A DNA stretch of 56,669 nucleotides from an uncultured Roseburia sp. (GTDB lineage: Bacteria > Bacillota > Clostridia > Lachnospirales > Lachnospiraceae): NCBI GenBank assembly GCA_934317215.1, contig CAKREH010000022.1, forward strand, positions 1-56,669, in the 5' to 3' direction. Each line of letters opens with the position of its first letter. The stretch's first letter is position 1. This document shows, piece by piece, positions 36,026 through 44,377 of this stretch. The position numbers were made by a program, and so were the translations under genes. The notes beneath the pieces were generated by a model. It saw only the letters and a list, made by a program, of their open reading frames with translations. It ran no database searches and was not told the origin of the DNA.

Positions 36026-38349
36026 GTTTTTCTCCTTTTCACAAATGCCACTTCCAGTACTTCCTGCATTTTTTCCACAAATACAAGTTCTAAGCCTTTT
36101 TTGATCTCCGCAGAAATCTCCTCCACATCCTTCTCGTTTTTCTTCGGAATGCAGATTGTTTTGATTCCGGCATTCTTCGCTGCAAGGATCTTTTCTTTCA
36201 AGCCTCCGATTGGCAGGACTCTGCCGCGAAGTGTGATTTCTCCTGTCATTGCAACATCCGCACGGACCGGAGTCTGCGTGATCGCAGAAAGCATCGCCGT
36301 CGCCATCGTGATACCTGCGGACGGTCCGTCTTTTGGCACTGCCCCCTCCGGGATATGGATATGAATGTCATTTTCCTGGAAAAATTTCTTTGGAATATGA
36401 TATTCTTCCCCTACCGAACGGATATAACTTAAGCCTGCCTGTGCAGACTCTTTCATCACATCTCCGAGTTGTCCGGTAAGCTGTACTTCGCCTTTGCCCG
36501 GCATCACGTTGACCTCGATCTCCAACGTATCACCGCCGACGCTCGTCCATGCCAGACCGCGCACGATTCCAACTTCATCGTTCTCGTTTTTCTGATCAAA
36601 CGTATATCTCTCTTTCCCAAGATATTTTTCTACATTCTGGCATGTAACTTTTACGCATCTGACTTCAGATTCGTATACTTCCCTTGCAGCCTTTCTTGCA
36701 ATTTCAGACAGCCTGCGCTCTAAATTACGAACACCCGCTTCCCTTGTATAACCGGAAATGATCTTTTGCAGTGCACCATCACTGATCTTTAACTGTTCCG
36801 CCTTTAAACCATTCTTCCCTTTTACCTTCGGCAGCAAATGTTCTTTTGCAATATGGAACTTTTCATTTTCCGTATAACTGCTCACCTCGATCAGTTCCAT
36901 ACGGTCGAGCAGCGGACGTGGAATATCCTGCACGGAGTTTGCCGTCGCAATAAAAAGTACCTCAGACAGGTCGATCGGAACCTCAATATAGTGATCGCGG
37001 AACTTGCAGTTCTGCTCTGCATCGAGTACCTCAAGCATGGCAGATGCAGTATCTCCCTTATAATCGCTGCTCATCTTATCGATCTCATCGAGCAGCATCA
37101 GCGGATTTTTTACGCCTGCACTGCGCAGACCGTTTACAATACGCCCCGGCATCGCGCCGACATAAGTTTTCCGGTGTCCCCGGATTTCAGCCTCGTCCCG
37201 GACACCGCCTAAACTGATACGCACATACTTTTTGTCCAATGCTCGTGCCACCGAACGGGCAATGCTCGTCTTTCCGGTACCAGGCGGCCCAACTAAACAT
37301 ACGATCGGGCTTTCACCCTTTTTCGTCAGATTACGCACGGCAAGAAACTCTAACATGCGCTCTTTTACTTTTTCCAGTCCGTAATGATCTTCATTTAAAA
37401 TGCGCTCTGCATTTTTCAGATCCTTGTTATCATGTGACGCCTTGTTCCACGGCAGTTCCAGCATGGTCTCGATGTAGCCGCGGCTGACCGCACTCTCCGA
37501 GGAACTTCCGCTGATATTTTTAAAGCGAAGGATCTCTTTTTTAATCTTTTCCCTGACTTCTTTGTCTGCCTTTAACTTTTTTAACTGTTCTAAATAGGCA
37601 TCCGCATCAGACTCCGTATTATCCTCGCCAAGTTCTTCCCGGATCAGTTTCATCTGTTCACGCAGGATATATTCTTTCTGGTTCTTATCCACGCGTTTCT
37701 TTACTTTTGCCTGAAATTCATTTTTGATCGCAATGATTTCGATTTCTTTTAAAAGAAGCGCCATCAAAACTTCATAGCGCTCCGTCAGTGAAACTGCCTC
37801 TAATATTTCCTGTTTCTGTTCATAATAAAAAGGAAGATTGTTGGCGATCAGATCCATGATCTTCGGCAGATTCTTTTCTTCTCTGACCTGTCTGCGCAGT
37901 TCACCTCCGACACGCTGATTGACAGTCACATATTTTTCAAATGTGTCCTGTACACTGCGCACCATAGCCGTTTTTGCCTCATCCGACAATCCCTCATCGA
38001 TTTCTTCACACCGTGTGAGTTCGACCTCTAAAAAGTCCGTTTGGGAAACAAAAGCGGACAATTGTGCCCGCTCTGTTCCTTCCACTAAAACTCTGACGAT
38101 GTTGTTCTGTAATTTTATGACCTGCCTGACCTCTGCAATAATGCCGATATGATATAAATCTTCGATGCCAGGTTCTTCCTGCTCCACATCACGCTGTGCA
38201 ACAAGAAAAATCTTCTGTTCATCCATCATACTCTGTTCTACTGCATGGATCGACTTTTCACGGCTCACATCAAAATGTGCAATCATCCCCGGAAGGATGA
38301 CCATTCCGCGAAGTGCCACCGCAGGCATTTTCATCGTTTTATTATCCAA
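36019..38349 (-). CDS. lon: ATP-dependent protease La (Lon)
   Basis: The 776-residue protein has the N-terminal substrate-binding LON domain, an AAA+ module with Walker A GPPGTGKTSIARSVA, and a C-terminal protease domain. The protease domain holds the catalytic Ser in KDGPSAGITMATAM and Lys in GGLKEKILAAKNAG. It degrades misfolded and regulatory proteins in the cytosol. The frame opens with TTG at 38349, overlapping the clpX stop by 8 nt with GAGG upstream; an ATG five codons on (38334) is an alternative start. It lies within the clpX-lon-engB transcript. Confidence 0.96.
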   Translation of the reverse strand: MDNKTMKMPAVALRGMVILPGMIAHFDVSREKSIHAVEQSMMDEQKIFLVAQRDVEQEEPGIEDLYHIGIIAEVRQVIKLQNNIVRVLVEGTERAQLSAFVSQTDFLEVELTRCEEIDEGLSDEAKTAMVRSVQDTFEKYVTVNQRVGGELRRQVREEKNLPKIMDLIANNLPFYYEQKQEILEAVSLTERYEVLMALLLKEIEIIAIKNEFQAKVKKRVDKNQKEYILREQMKLIREELGEDNTESDADAYLEQLKKLKADKEVREKIKKEILRFKNISGSSSESAVSRGYIETMLELPWNKASHDNKDLKNAERILNEDHYGLEKVKERMLEFLAVRNLTKKGESPIVCLVGPPGTGKTSIARSVARALDKKYVRISLGGVRDEAEIRGHRKTYVGAMPGRIVNGLRSAGVKNPLMLLDEIDKMSSDYKGDTASAMLEVLDAEQNCKFRDHYIEVPIDLSEVLFIATANSVQDIPRPLLDRMELIEVSSYTENEKFHIAKEHLLPKVKGKNGLKAEQLKISDGALQKIISGYTREAGVRNLERRLSEIARKAAREVYESEVRCVKVTCQNVEKYLGKERYTFDQKNENDEVGIVRGLAWTSVGGDTLEIEVNVMPGKGEVQLTGQLGDVMKESAQAGLSYIRSVGEEYHIPKKFFQENDIHIHIPEGAVPKDGPSAGITMATAMLSAITQTPVRADVAMTGEITLRGRVLPIGGLKEKILAAKNAGIKTICIPKKNEKDVEEISAEIKKGLELVFVEKMQEVLEVAFVKRRKTW

Positions 38350-39613
38350 CCTGTTTTTCCTCTATCTTTTCAAGTTCACGTTCTTCGATCGCAAGCTGTT
38401 CATCCACCATCTCTTTTGTGATCTGGCACTGTGTAATGGCTTCATCGGATGGAATGTGATACATCAGATCTAATGTAACAGCCTCCATGATCGCACGAAG
38501 TCCACGCGCTCCTGTCTTACGCTCTAACGCTTTATCCGCAATCGCCTCAAGCGCTTCTTTGTCAAAGTCAAGCGCTACACCGTCTAACTCAAACAGCTTC
38601 TGATATTGTTTGGTCAGTGCGTTTTTCGGCTCCTGCAAAATACGGATCAGTGCATCCCTGTCAAGCATATCCAAAGATACCGTTACCGGCACACGTCCGA
38701 TAAACTCCGGGATCAGCCCGAACTTTACAAAATCCTGTGGAAGCGCATGTTTTAACACATCACCGATATTGTAATCTCTCTTGTCACGGATATCTGCATT
38801 AAATCCGATCGTCTTCTGATCCATTCTGGTCTCAATGATCTTCTCAAGTCCGTCAAACGCACCGCCGCAGATAAATAAGATGTTGGTCGTGTCGATCTGG
38901 ATCAGCTCCTGCTGCGGATGCTTTCTTCCACCCTGTGGCGGAACAGACGCAACGGTTCCCTCTAAGATTTTTAATAATGCCTGCTGTACACCCTCACCGG
39001 ATACATCTCTGGTGATGGATACATTTTCAGATTTTTTTGAGATCTTGTCGATCTCATCGATATAGATAATTCCGCGCTGTGCACGTTCAATGTTATAATC
39101 TGCTGCCTGAATGATCTTTAAAAGGATATTTTCAACATCCTCTCCAACATATCCGGCCTCCGTCAGTGTCGTCGCATCTGCGATTGCAAATGGAACGTTT
39201 AAGACTCTTGCTAATGTCTGTGCCAGCAGTGTTTTTCCGGAACCGGTCGGTCCTAACATCAGAATGTTGCTCTTCTGAAGTTCTACACCGAGGTCATCTC
39301 CGGCCATGATTCTTTTATAATGGTTATAGACAGCCACAGACAACACTTTTTTTGCCTGATCCTGTCCAATGACATAATCATCCAAAAATGCTTTTAACTC
39401 TTCCGGCTTTAACAGATTGATCTGCTCTTCCGGCTCTGCCACTTCATCTGCTGCCTCATCATTTTCTAATTCTTCATCGATAATTTCAGCACAGATATCC
39501 ACGCACTCGTCACAGATATATGCACCATTTGGTCCTGCAATCAGCTTGCGAACCTGATCCTGCGTCTTCCCGCAAAAGGAACAACGGAACTTATCGTCAT
39601 TTCTTCCTGCCAT
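38342..39613 (-). CDS. clpX: ATP-dependent Clp protease ATP-binding subunit ClpX
   Basis: The 423-residue AAA+ unfoldase has an N-terminal zinc-binding domain (CSFCGK, then CDEC), Walker A GPTGSGKTLLAQTL, Walker B GIIYIDEIDKI, and the IGF-type loop near FIGRVPV for docking with ClpP. It recognises tagged substrates and feeds them to ClpP. clpP lies immediately upstream and lon downstream, the latter overlapping by 8 nt. Confidence 0.97.
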   Translation of the reverse strand: MAGRNDDKFRCSFCGKTQDQVRKLIAGPNGAYICDECVDICAEIIDEELENDEAADEVAEPEEQINLLKPEELKAFLDDYVIGQDQAKKVLSVAVYNHYKRIMAGDDLGVELQKSNILMLGPTGSGKTLLAQTLARVLNVPFAIADATTLTEAGYVGEDVENILLKIIQAADYNIERAQRGIIYIDEIDKISKKSENVSITRDVSGEGVQQALLKILEGTVASVPPQGGRKHPQQELIQIDTTNILFICGGAFDGLEKIIETRMDQKTIGFNADIRDKRDYNIGDVLKHALPQDFVKFGLIPEFIGRVPVTVSLDMLDRDALIRILQEPKNALTKQYQKLFELDGVALDFDKEALEAIADKALERKTGARGLRAIMEAVTLDLMYHIPSDEAITQCQITKEMVDEQLAIEERELEKIEEKQVG

Positions 39614-39633
39614 AATTGCTGTTTCTCCGTATT

Positions 39634-40215
39634 CTATCGATTTGTGATGACATCATCAATCAGACCATATGCCTTTGCTTCTTCCGCAGACATATAGTAA
39701 TCACGCTCTGTATCTGCCGCAATCACATCATATGGTTTTCCAGTATTTGCAGCAAGGATCTCATTCAAACGTTTTTTCGTCTTTAAGATATTCTCTGCTG
39801 CAATCTGAATCTCTGTTGCCTGACCCTTTGCTCCGCCGGATGGCTGATGGATCATGATCTCTGCGTTCGGAAGTGCAAGTCTCTTTCCTTTGGTACCGCC
39901 GGAAAGTAAAAATGCTCCCATACTTGCTGCAAGTCCGATACAGATTGTGGATACATCACATTTGATGTACTGCATTGTATCATAAATTGCAAGTCCTGCT
40001 GTTACCATTCCACCCGGGGAATTGATATATAACTGGATATCTTTTCCAGGATCCTCTGACTCTAAGAAAAGTAACTGTGCTACGGTAAGACTTGCGGTTG
40101 TCTCATTCACTTCTTCTCCGAGGAAAATGATTCTGTCTTTTAATAAACGGGAGTAAATATCGTAATTACGCTCTCCTCTGCTGGTCTGTTCAATGACGTA
40201 AGGTACTAAACTCAT
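39634..40215 (-). CDS. clpP: ATP-dependent Clp protease proteolytic subunit ClpP
   Basis: A serine protease of about 193 residues. The catalytic Ser is in GLAASMGAFLL and the His in MIHQPSGGAKG, with the Asp further on. Tetradecamers form the proteolytic chamber served by ClpX. The ATG at 40215 (MSLVPYVIEQ) is chosen because GGAGG lies just ahead; the frame can be extended five codons to a TTG that lies in that binding site. Third from last in the rightmost-to-leftmost order tig-clpP-clpX-lon-engB. Confidence 0.97.
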   Translation of the reverse strand: MSLVPYVIEQTSRGERNYDIYSRLLKDRIIFLGEEVNETTASLTVAQLLFLESEDPGKDIQLYINSPGGMVTAGLAIYDTMQYIKCDVSTICIGLAASMGAFLLSGGTKGKRLALPNAEIMIHQPSGGAKGQATEIQIAAENILKTKKRLNEILAANTGKPYDVIAADTERDYYMSAEEAKAYGLIDDVITNR

Positions 40216-40273
40216 TTTGTTTTCCTCCAATCCATTTTGTTTATAAAAATTTAATTATTGCTTATATGCTTAA

Positions 40274-40301
40274 ACAGACCGGCCCGAATGAGCCAGTCTG
40301 T
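40274..40301 (-). terminator. Hairpin between tig and clpP
   Basis: ACAGAC and GTCTGT close a stem with inner GGC/GCC pairs; read leftward a short TTTAAG follows. Its weak T-tract suggests partial termination or mRNA processing within the cluster instead of a full stop. Confidence 0.5.
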
Positions 40302-40332
40302 TGTATGTTGTCCGCTTTCGACGAAGCTTCTC

Positions 40333-41676
40333 TTATTCTTCTGCGTTCTCTTCAGCTTCAGCTTCTTTATCTTTCTTTGTCTTAGCTTTTGCTCTTTCTT
40401 TTACGTTCTCCATAACAAGGTCAACTGCTTTTGTTACGGAGATATCTCTCTTCATGGATTCTTTCTCAGCGTCGCCCATGTACTCTTTGAGCTTGTCTGC
40501 TTCCATGCCGTAAGCCTTTGCCATCTTCTCGATCTCAGCGTCGATCTCTTCTTCGCTTACTTCGATGTTCTCGTCTTTTGCGATCTGCTCTAATACAAGG
40601 CTGCTCTTAATACGTGTCTCAGCTTCCGGACGAACCTGCTCTTCTAATTTGTCTAATGTGAGACCGGAGAACTGCATGTACTGCTCCATGGAAAGTCCGC
40701 TCTGGGCAAGTCTCTGGGCAAATTCATTTACCATGTTCTCGCACTGGGTTTTGATCATTGCTTCCGGAATCTCCATGGTAGATTTGTCAATGATCTTCTG
40801 GATTGCTTCATCCTCTTTGGTGCGTTTTGCTTCGTCCTCTTTCTGAACCTCTAAGTGTTTCTTTAAGTCCTCTTTGTACTCTTCTAAAGTATTGAACTCG
40901 GAAACATCCTGTGCAAACTCATCATTTAACTCCGGAAGTTCTTTTGCTTTTACTTCGTGGATCTTAACTTTGAATAATGCAGGTTTGCCTGCTAAGTCTG
41001 CTGCCTGGTATTTCTCCGGGAATGTAACGTTTACGTCTACTTCATCTCCGGCGTTCTTTCCTACTAACTGATCTTCGAATGTATCAATGAAAGAGTGGGA
41101 ACCGATCTCAAGCGGATGATTCTCTCCTTTACCGCCCTCAAATGCAACACCGTCAACGAATCCCTCGAAATCGATCACTGCTGTATCTCCCTCAGCGATC
41201 GGTCTGTCTGTTACAGTGACAGTTCTGGAATTCTTCTGTCTCTCTTTCTCAAGTTCTGCAGCAACTTCCTCATCAGATACTGTTGTATCGATCTTTGTTA
41301 CCTGCACGCCTTTGTATTTGCCAAGTGTTACTTCCGGTCTTACAGCAACTTCTGCTGTGAAGATGAAAGGTTTGCCAGCTTCGATCTGTACCACTTCAAT
41401 CGTCGGTCTTGAAACAATGTCTGCACCGCTCTCTTCTACTGCCTGTGCGTAATTCTCCTGGATCAGTATATTTGCTGCATCCTCATGAAATACGCCTACT
41501 CCGTACATTTTCTCGATCATTTTTCTCGGCACTTTACCTTTACGGAAACCTGGAATGCTGATTTTTCCTTTCTCTTTCATATATGCAGCCTGAATTGCAT
41601 CCTCTACCTTCTCAGCCGCAACTTCAATCGTAAGTTTTGCCATGTTCTTTTCTAAATTTTCCACCTGTACACTCAT
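40333..41676 (-). CDS. tig: Trigger factor, ribosome-associated chaperone
   Basis: The 447-residue protein has the N-terminal ribosome-binding domain with the signature region PGFRKGKVPR, the central FKBP-type peptidyl-prolyl isomerase domain (DTAVIDFEGFVDGVAFEGGK) and the long helical C-terminal chaperone domain. It binds nascent chains at the ribosome exit. The C-terminal tail is Lys/Glu-rich and of low complexity. It is the first gene of the quality-control cluster; an extended -10 promoter lies about 150 bp upstream. Confidence 0.97.
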   Translation of the reverse strand: MSVQVENLEKNMAKLTIEVAAEKVEDAIQAAYMKEKGKISIPGFRKGKVPRKMIEKMYGVGVFHEDAANILIQENYAQAVEESGADIVSRPTIEVVQIEAGKPFIFTAEVAVRPEVTLGKYKGVQVTKIDTTVSDEEVAAELEKERQKNSRTVTVTDRPIAEGDTAVIDFEGFVDGVAFEGGKGENHPLEIGSHSFIDTFEDQLVGKNAGDEVDVNVTFPEKYQAADLAGKPALFKVKIHEVKAKELPELNDEFAQDVSEFNTLEEYKEDLKKHLEVQKEDEAKRTKEDEAIQKIIDKSTMEIPEAMIKTQCENMVNEFAQRLAQSGLSMEQYMQFSGLTLDKLEEQVRPEAETRIKSSLVLEQIAKDENIEVSEEEIDAEIEKMAKAYGMEADKLKEYMGDAEKESMKRDISVTKAVDLVMENVKERAKAKTKKDKEAEAEENAEE

Positions 41677-41832
41677 TATTACTCATTTCCTCCTTCAAAC
41701 TTTATATGAATACTTGATGTACTTTTTTCCGTTCATTTCATTCTATGTTCCTGTCGAGCACCCCCGTTTTTCAAGGGTTTCGCCTGTCTTTCGGAAAAAA
41801 GGGCGTACTACGACTATCACAGTCATTTTAGG

Positions 41833-41861
41833 ATTATAACATATTGTGTGGGAAAATACCA
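41833..41861 (-). promoter_or_regulatory. Extended -10 promoter of tig
   Basis: On the minus strand TGTTATAAT provides an extended -10 (TATAAT at 41838-41833). The -35 region 17 bp upstream (TGGTAT) is poor. The predicted leader before tig is about 150 nt. Confidence 0.55.
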
Positions 41862-41870
41862 GTTATTTTT

Positions 41871-42575
41871 TCACCGAAATCCAAAAACATCGGCGATGGC
41901 ACCATCCCCAAAAGTTTTCTGTGCCATACGGTACATCGCCTTTGCATGAATCCGGTCATGCCAGACAAATCTCCGCAGCACTTTCCGCAGCGTCCACTGC
42001 TCATCATAACTGCCGTGATATACTTTATTTTCCAGATAATCGTCCTGCTGTTCGAGCAGCAAAAATCCCCTTTCCCGGCAGGATACGATTGTTCCTTCAT
42101 TGTCCGCATCCACACTGATCTCCGCAAAATAATAAGCGTTCACATTTTTCGTATGTTCATACATCTCCTGCGCTGTGCGTGGCACTTCCCCGTAAAATGT
42201 TTTCCTGTGTGGCAGAACACTCTTCTGTTTGTCTGGGACCTGCTCATATAACCGTTGAAAATCCCGTGCTGATTTCAGTGCCAGAGCTTTTAATTTTTCA
42301 TACTCCTCTTTCGTCAGCGGCTCCTTTTCTGCATCAAACAGCACATCGCTGTCGGCATCTCTGATCTGCAGATCCGATGCTTTTTCCTGCACAATTTCCA
42401 TCCTAGGCTCCTGTGGCATCTTTATCCCTGCCCATCGTGAATACCGTTCTGCTTCCCGTTTCATTTTTTCCAATGCGAGCTCCCTGCTCTCCCCGCGCGC
42501 ATACGCGCCGACAAAGTTTTCTGCATAGATGATCGTATCATTTCCATTGTGCTCCCACACACATTTTATCTTCAT
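41871..42575 (-). CDS. HicB-like/DinB-like two-domain protein of unknown function
   Basis: The 234-residue protein has an N-terminal segment (about 1-60: IIYAENFVGAYARGESRELA) resembling HicB antitoxin folds. The C-terminal part (about 100-234) has regularly spaced histidines ending in FVWHDRIHAKAMYRMA, like DinB-type four-helix metal-binding proteins. No HicA toxin gene is adjacent, so a toxin-antitoxin role is not indicated. It could be a metal-dependent hydrolase or transferase. Monocistronic or cotranscribed with the NUDIX-Ham1 gene, which ends 37 bp upstream. Confidence 0.6.
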   Translation of the reverse strand: MKIKCVWEHNGNDTIIYAENFVGAYARGESRELALEKMKREAERYSRWAGIKMPQEPRMEIVQEKASDLQIRDADSDVLFDAEKEPLTKEEYEKLKALALKSARDFQRLYEQVPDKQKSVLPHRKTFYGEVPRTAQEMYEHTKNVNAYYFAEISVDADNEGTIVSCRERGFLLLEQQDDYLENKVYHGSYDEQWTLRKVLRRFVWHDRIHAKAMYRMAQKTFGDGAIADVFGFR

Positions 42576-42612
42576 GCAAGCCTCCCTGTTCTGTACCTGC
42601 CAGCTTCTATCC

Positions 42613-43734
42613 TCAATATCCGATTATTTTTTCAAAAAACCGCAGACTTCCGTCCTCTGTGGCAACCTTTCCAAGTTCTGCCGGACCGAGGTCATAATAG
42701 TACTTTCCGGTTGTAAGATCCACCGACAGGCAGTCTAACGGAAATCCCTCCCTGCATATCCCATCCGGGTGCGGAACCGATGTGATCAGAAACGGCTCAC
42801 TTGAGAGCGTTTCATCCATCGACTCATAAATGTGCTCCTCATCCATGATAAGACAGATGGCATTGCGGTAGTATGCACGCAGACCTGTATGCATATTTGC
42901 ACATGGTTTTGTGTCTGTGCCTGCATTTATGTCTGTACCTGCATCTATGTCTGTGCCTGCATTTATGTCTACTCTCTGATCACCATACTCCGCGGCAAGT
43001 CCACTGTAATATGCAAGCATTTCCCCGTCAGTCAGATTTTTTCCATTCACCCTTCTGACATGCACTCCCGGCTGTTTATCTTCCGGAACATTTTCAAAAT
43101 ACAGACCTGTGTCACAGGAAAACACAGGAATCCGAAAAGCCTCATAATAACTTTTTGCCTTTTTTCTTGCATTTTCCAACGGCGAACCGCCATCCTCGTC
43201 TACCCGGGGTACTGCCACATCAATATCCGATAATCCAACGATCTCTATCTGCAGTTTCTCTAAATTTTTCCGCATTAGACTTAATTTTGCCGGATTCCCT
43301 GTGCCGTAAAGCAGGCGTTTTCCGATGCCCTGTTTTTTCCGCTCAAACAGTGTCGGTGTGATCGCCGGATAAGTCAGTTTTTCCGGCAGTTCGTCAAAGG
43401 TGCGTACCTCTGCCATCTCACTTTCCGGCATGGCTGACAGCTTTTTTACCTTTGCAAGAAAGACACGTCCATTTCCTTCTTCTTTGGTCTGCACCTCTCC
43501 CGCCCAATAGTCGCACAACGGCGCTATCTTAAAATCCACTGCCCCAGACTCCTCGTAAAGTTCACGCTTTGCCGCCATAAGCGGTGTCTCTCCCGGTTCA
43601 ATCTTTCCGCCCTGTGTCTCCCATGTGGTGCGTTTTTTGTGTCTGCTCAACAAAATTTTGTCCTGATATTCAGATAAGACTACTACATATTTATAAGTAG
43701 GCAAAGTGCCGACCGGGTAGGTTTTTGTTATCAT
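42613..43734 (-). CDS. NUDIX hydrolase fused to Ham1/RdgB-like NTP pyrophosphatase
   Basis: Residues 1-140 are a NUDIX domain with an intact box (GKIEPGETPLMAAKRELYEE, then SG). Residues about 155-373 resemble Ham1/RdgB/Maf-type inosine-triphosphate pyrophosphatase: LLYGTGNPAKLSLMRKNL, GSPLENARKKAKSYYEAF and FSCDTGLYFEN. Both activities remove damaged or non-canonical nucleotides, so the fusion makes sense as a nucleotide-pool sanitiser. The second domain is interrupted by an in-frame repeat of I-N/D-A-G-T-D encoded by an 18-bp minisatellite. The start at 43734 follows GAGGAG. Another NUDIX gene follows upstream. Confidence 0.8.
   Translation of the reverse strand: MITKTYPVGTLPTYKYVVVLSEYQDKILLSRHKKRTTWETQGGKIEPGETPLMAAKRELYEESGAVDFKIAPLCDYWAGEVQTKEEGNGRVFLAKVKKLSAMPESEMAEVRTFDELPEKLTYPAITPTLFERKKQGIGKRLLYGTGNPAKLSLMRKNLEKLQIEIVGLSDIDVAVPRVDEDGGSPLENARKKAKSYYEAFRIPVFSCDTGLYFENVPEDKQPGVHVRRVNGKNLTDGEMLAYYSGLAAEYGDQRVDINAGTDIDAGTDINAGTDTKPCANMHTGLRAYYRNAICLIMDEEHIYESMDETLSSEPFLITSVPHPDGICREGFPLDCLSVDLTTGKYYYDLGPAELGKVATEDGSLRFFEKIIGY
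42913..42966. repeat. 18-bp minisatellite within the NUDIX-Ham1 gene
   Basis: Three units of GTCTGTGCCTGCATTTAT occur at 42913-42930, 42931-42948 (two differences) and 42949-42966 (identical to the first). On the coding strand they encode three hexapeptide units of the type INAGTD. Unit number can change by slippage without breaking the frame. Confidence 0.85.
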
Positions 43735-43863
43735 ATTTTCTCCTCTGTCGATTTTTAGCTTGCTTTTCAAATACTTTATTATGTACTGCTGTTATCTGGC
43801 ATTCTAAGGTATGTGGTTTATTTGCTTTCTGCCGGGGCATTTTTCCACGGACTTGCCGGCCTG

Positions 43864-44343
43864 TCACTCTAATTTGTGTTCTTTCCCGGCAATGATAAGT
43901 TTTTTGTCGACCAGTGTATCGCCTTCGTATACCAGCTTCAATGAAAAATATTCCTGACACTCATCTAAAAGCCGCAAAAATATTTTATCACCTTCCCACA
44001 GTTTCAGGTCTTTGATCTCCTTTTTCGGAACCCAGACAAGTTCTCCCTCGTCGCAGTCAGTCATCTCTCCGGTAAACCGGTCCGCCGTAAATAAATGCAT
44101 ATATTCAGTGCCCCACTCGTTAGAAATAAAGGTAATGACGCCCCGCGGGCGATAGGATGTCAGGGTGAGGCCTGTCTCTTCCTTTACCTCACGCAGCATA
44201 CATTCCTCCGGCATTTCCTCCGCCTCAAACTTGCCGCCGACGCCAATCCACTTGTCATGGTTCAGGTCGTTTTCCTTTTTTACCCGGTGCAGCATCAGGT
44301 AACAGTCATCTTTTTCGATATAACAAAGTGTAGTTAAAAACAT
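43864..44343 (-). CDS. NUDIX hydrolase, probable 8-oxo-dGTP diphosphatase
   Basis: A 159-residue NUDIX enzyme. The box is GGKFEAEEMPEECMLREVKE followed by ETG. The N-terminus (LTTLCYIEKDDCYLMLHR) and the WIGVGGK region are typical of the MutT-like group acting on 8-oxo-dGTP, though the substrate is not certain. The start at 44343 follows AGGAGG. It starts about 35 bp after the ABC exporter stop on the same strand, and the NUDIX-Ham1 gene lies downstream, so these may share a transcript. Confidence 0.85.
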   Translation of the reverse strand: MFLTTLCYIEKDDCYLMLHRVKKENDLNHDKWIGVGGKFEAEEMPEECMLREVKEETGLTLTSYRPRGVITFISNEWGTEYMHLFTADRFTGEMTDCDEGELVWVPKKEIKDLKLWEGDKIFLRLLDECQEYFSLKLVYEGDTLVDKKLIIAGKEHKLE

Positions 44344-44377
44344 CGCATCCTCCTGTAGAAATTCCCAGTTTAATTTT

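Noticed and set aside
41871..42575. HicAB toxin-antitoxin module
   Set aside because: No HicA-like small gene lies on either side, and the protein has a long extra domain.
42913..42966. Possible CRISPR-like repeat
   Set aside because: Units are 18 bp with no spacers between them, lie in frame inside a gene, and no cas genes are present.
42832..43233. Cys-rich plus-strand ORF opposite the NUDIX-Ham1 gene
   Set aside because: Its regular Cys pattern comes from the 18-bp minisatellite read on the other strand. It has no ribosome binding site or homology and lies inside a convincing gene.
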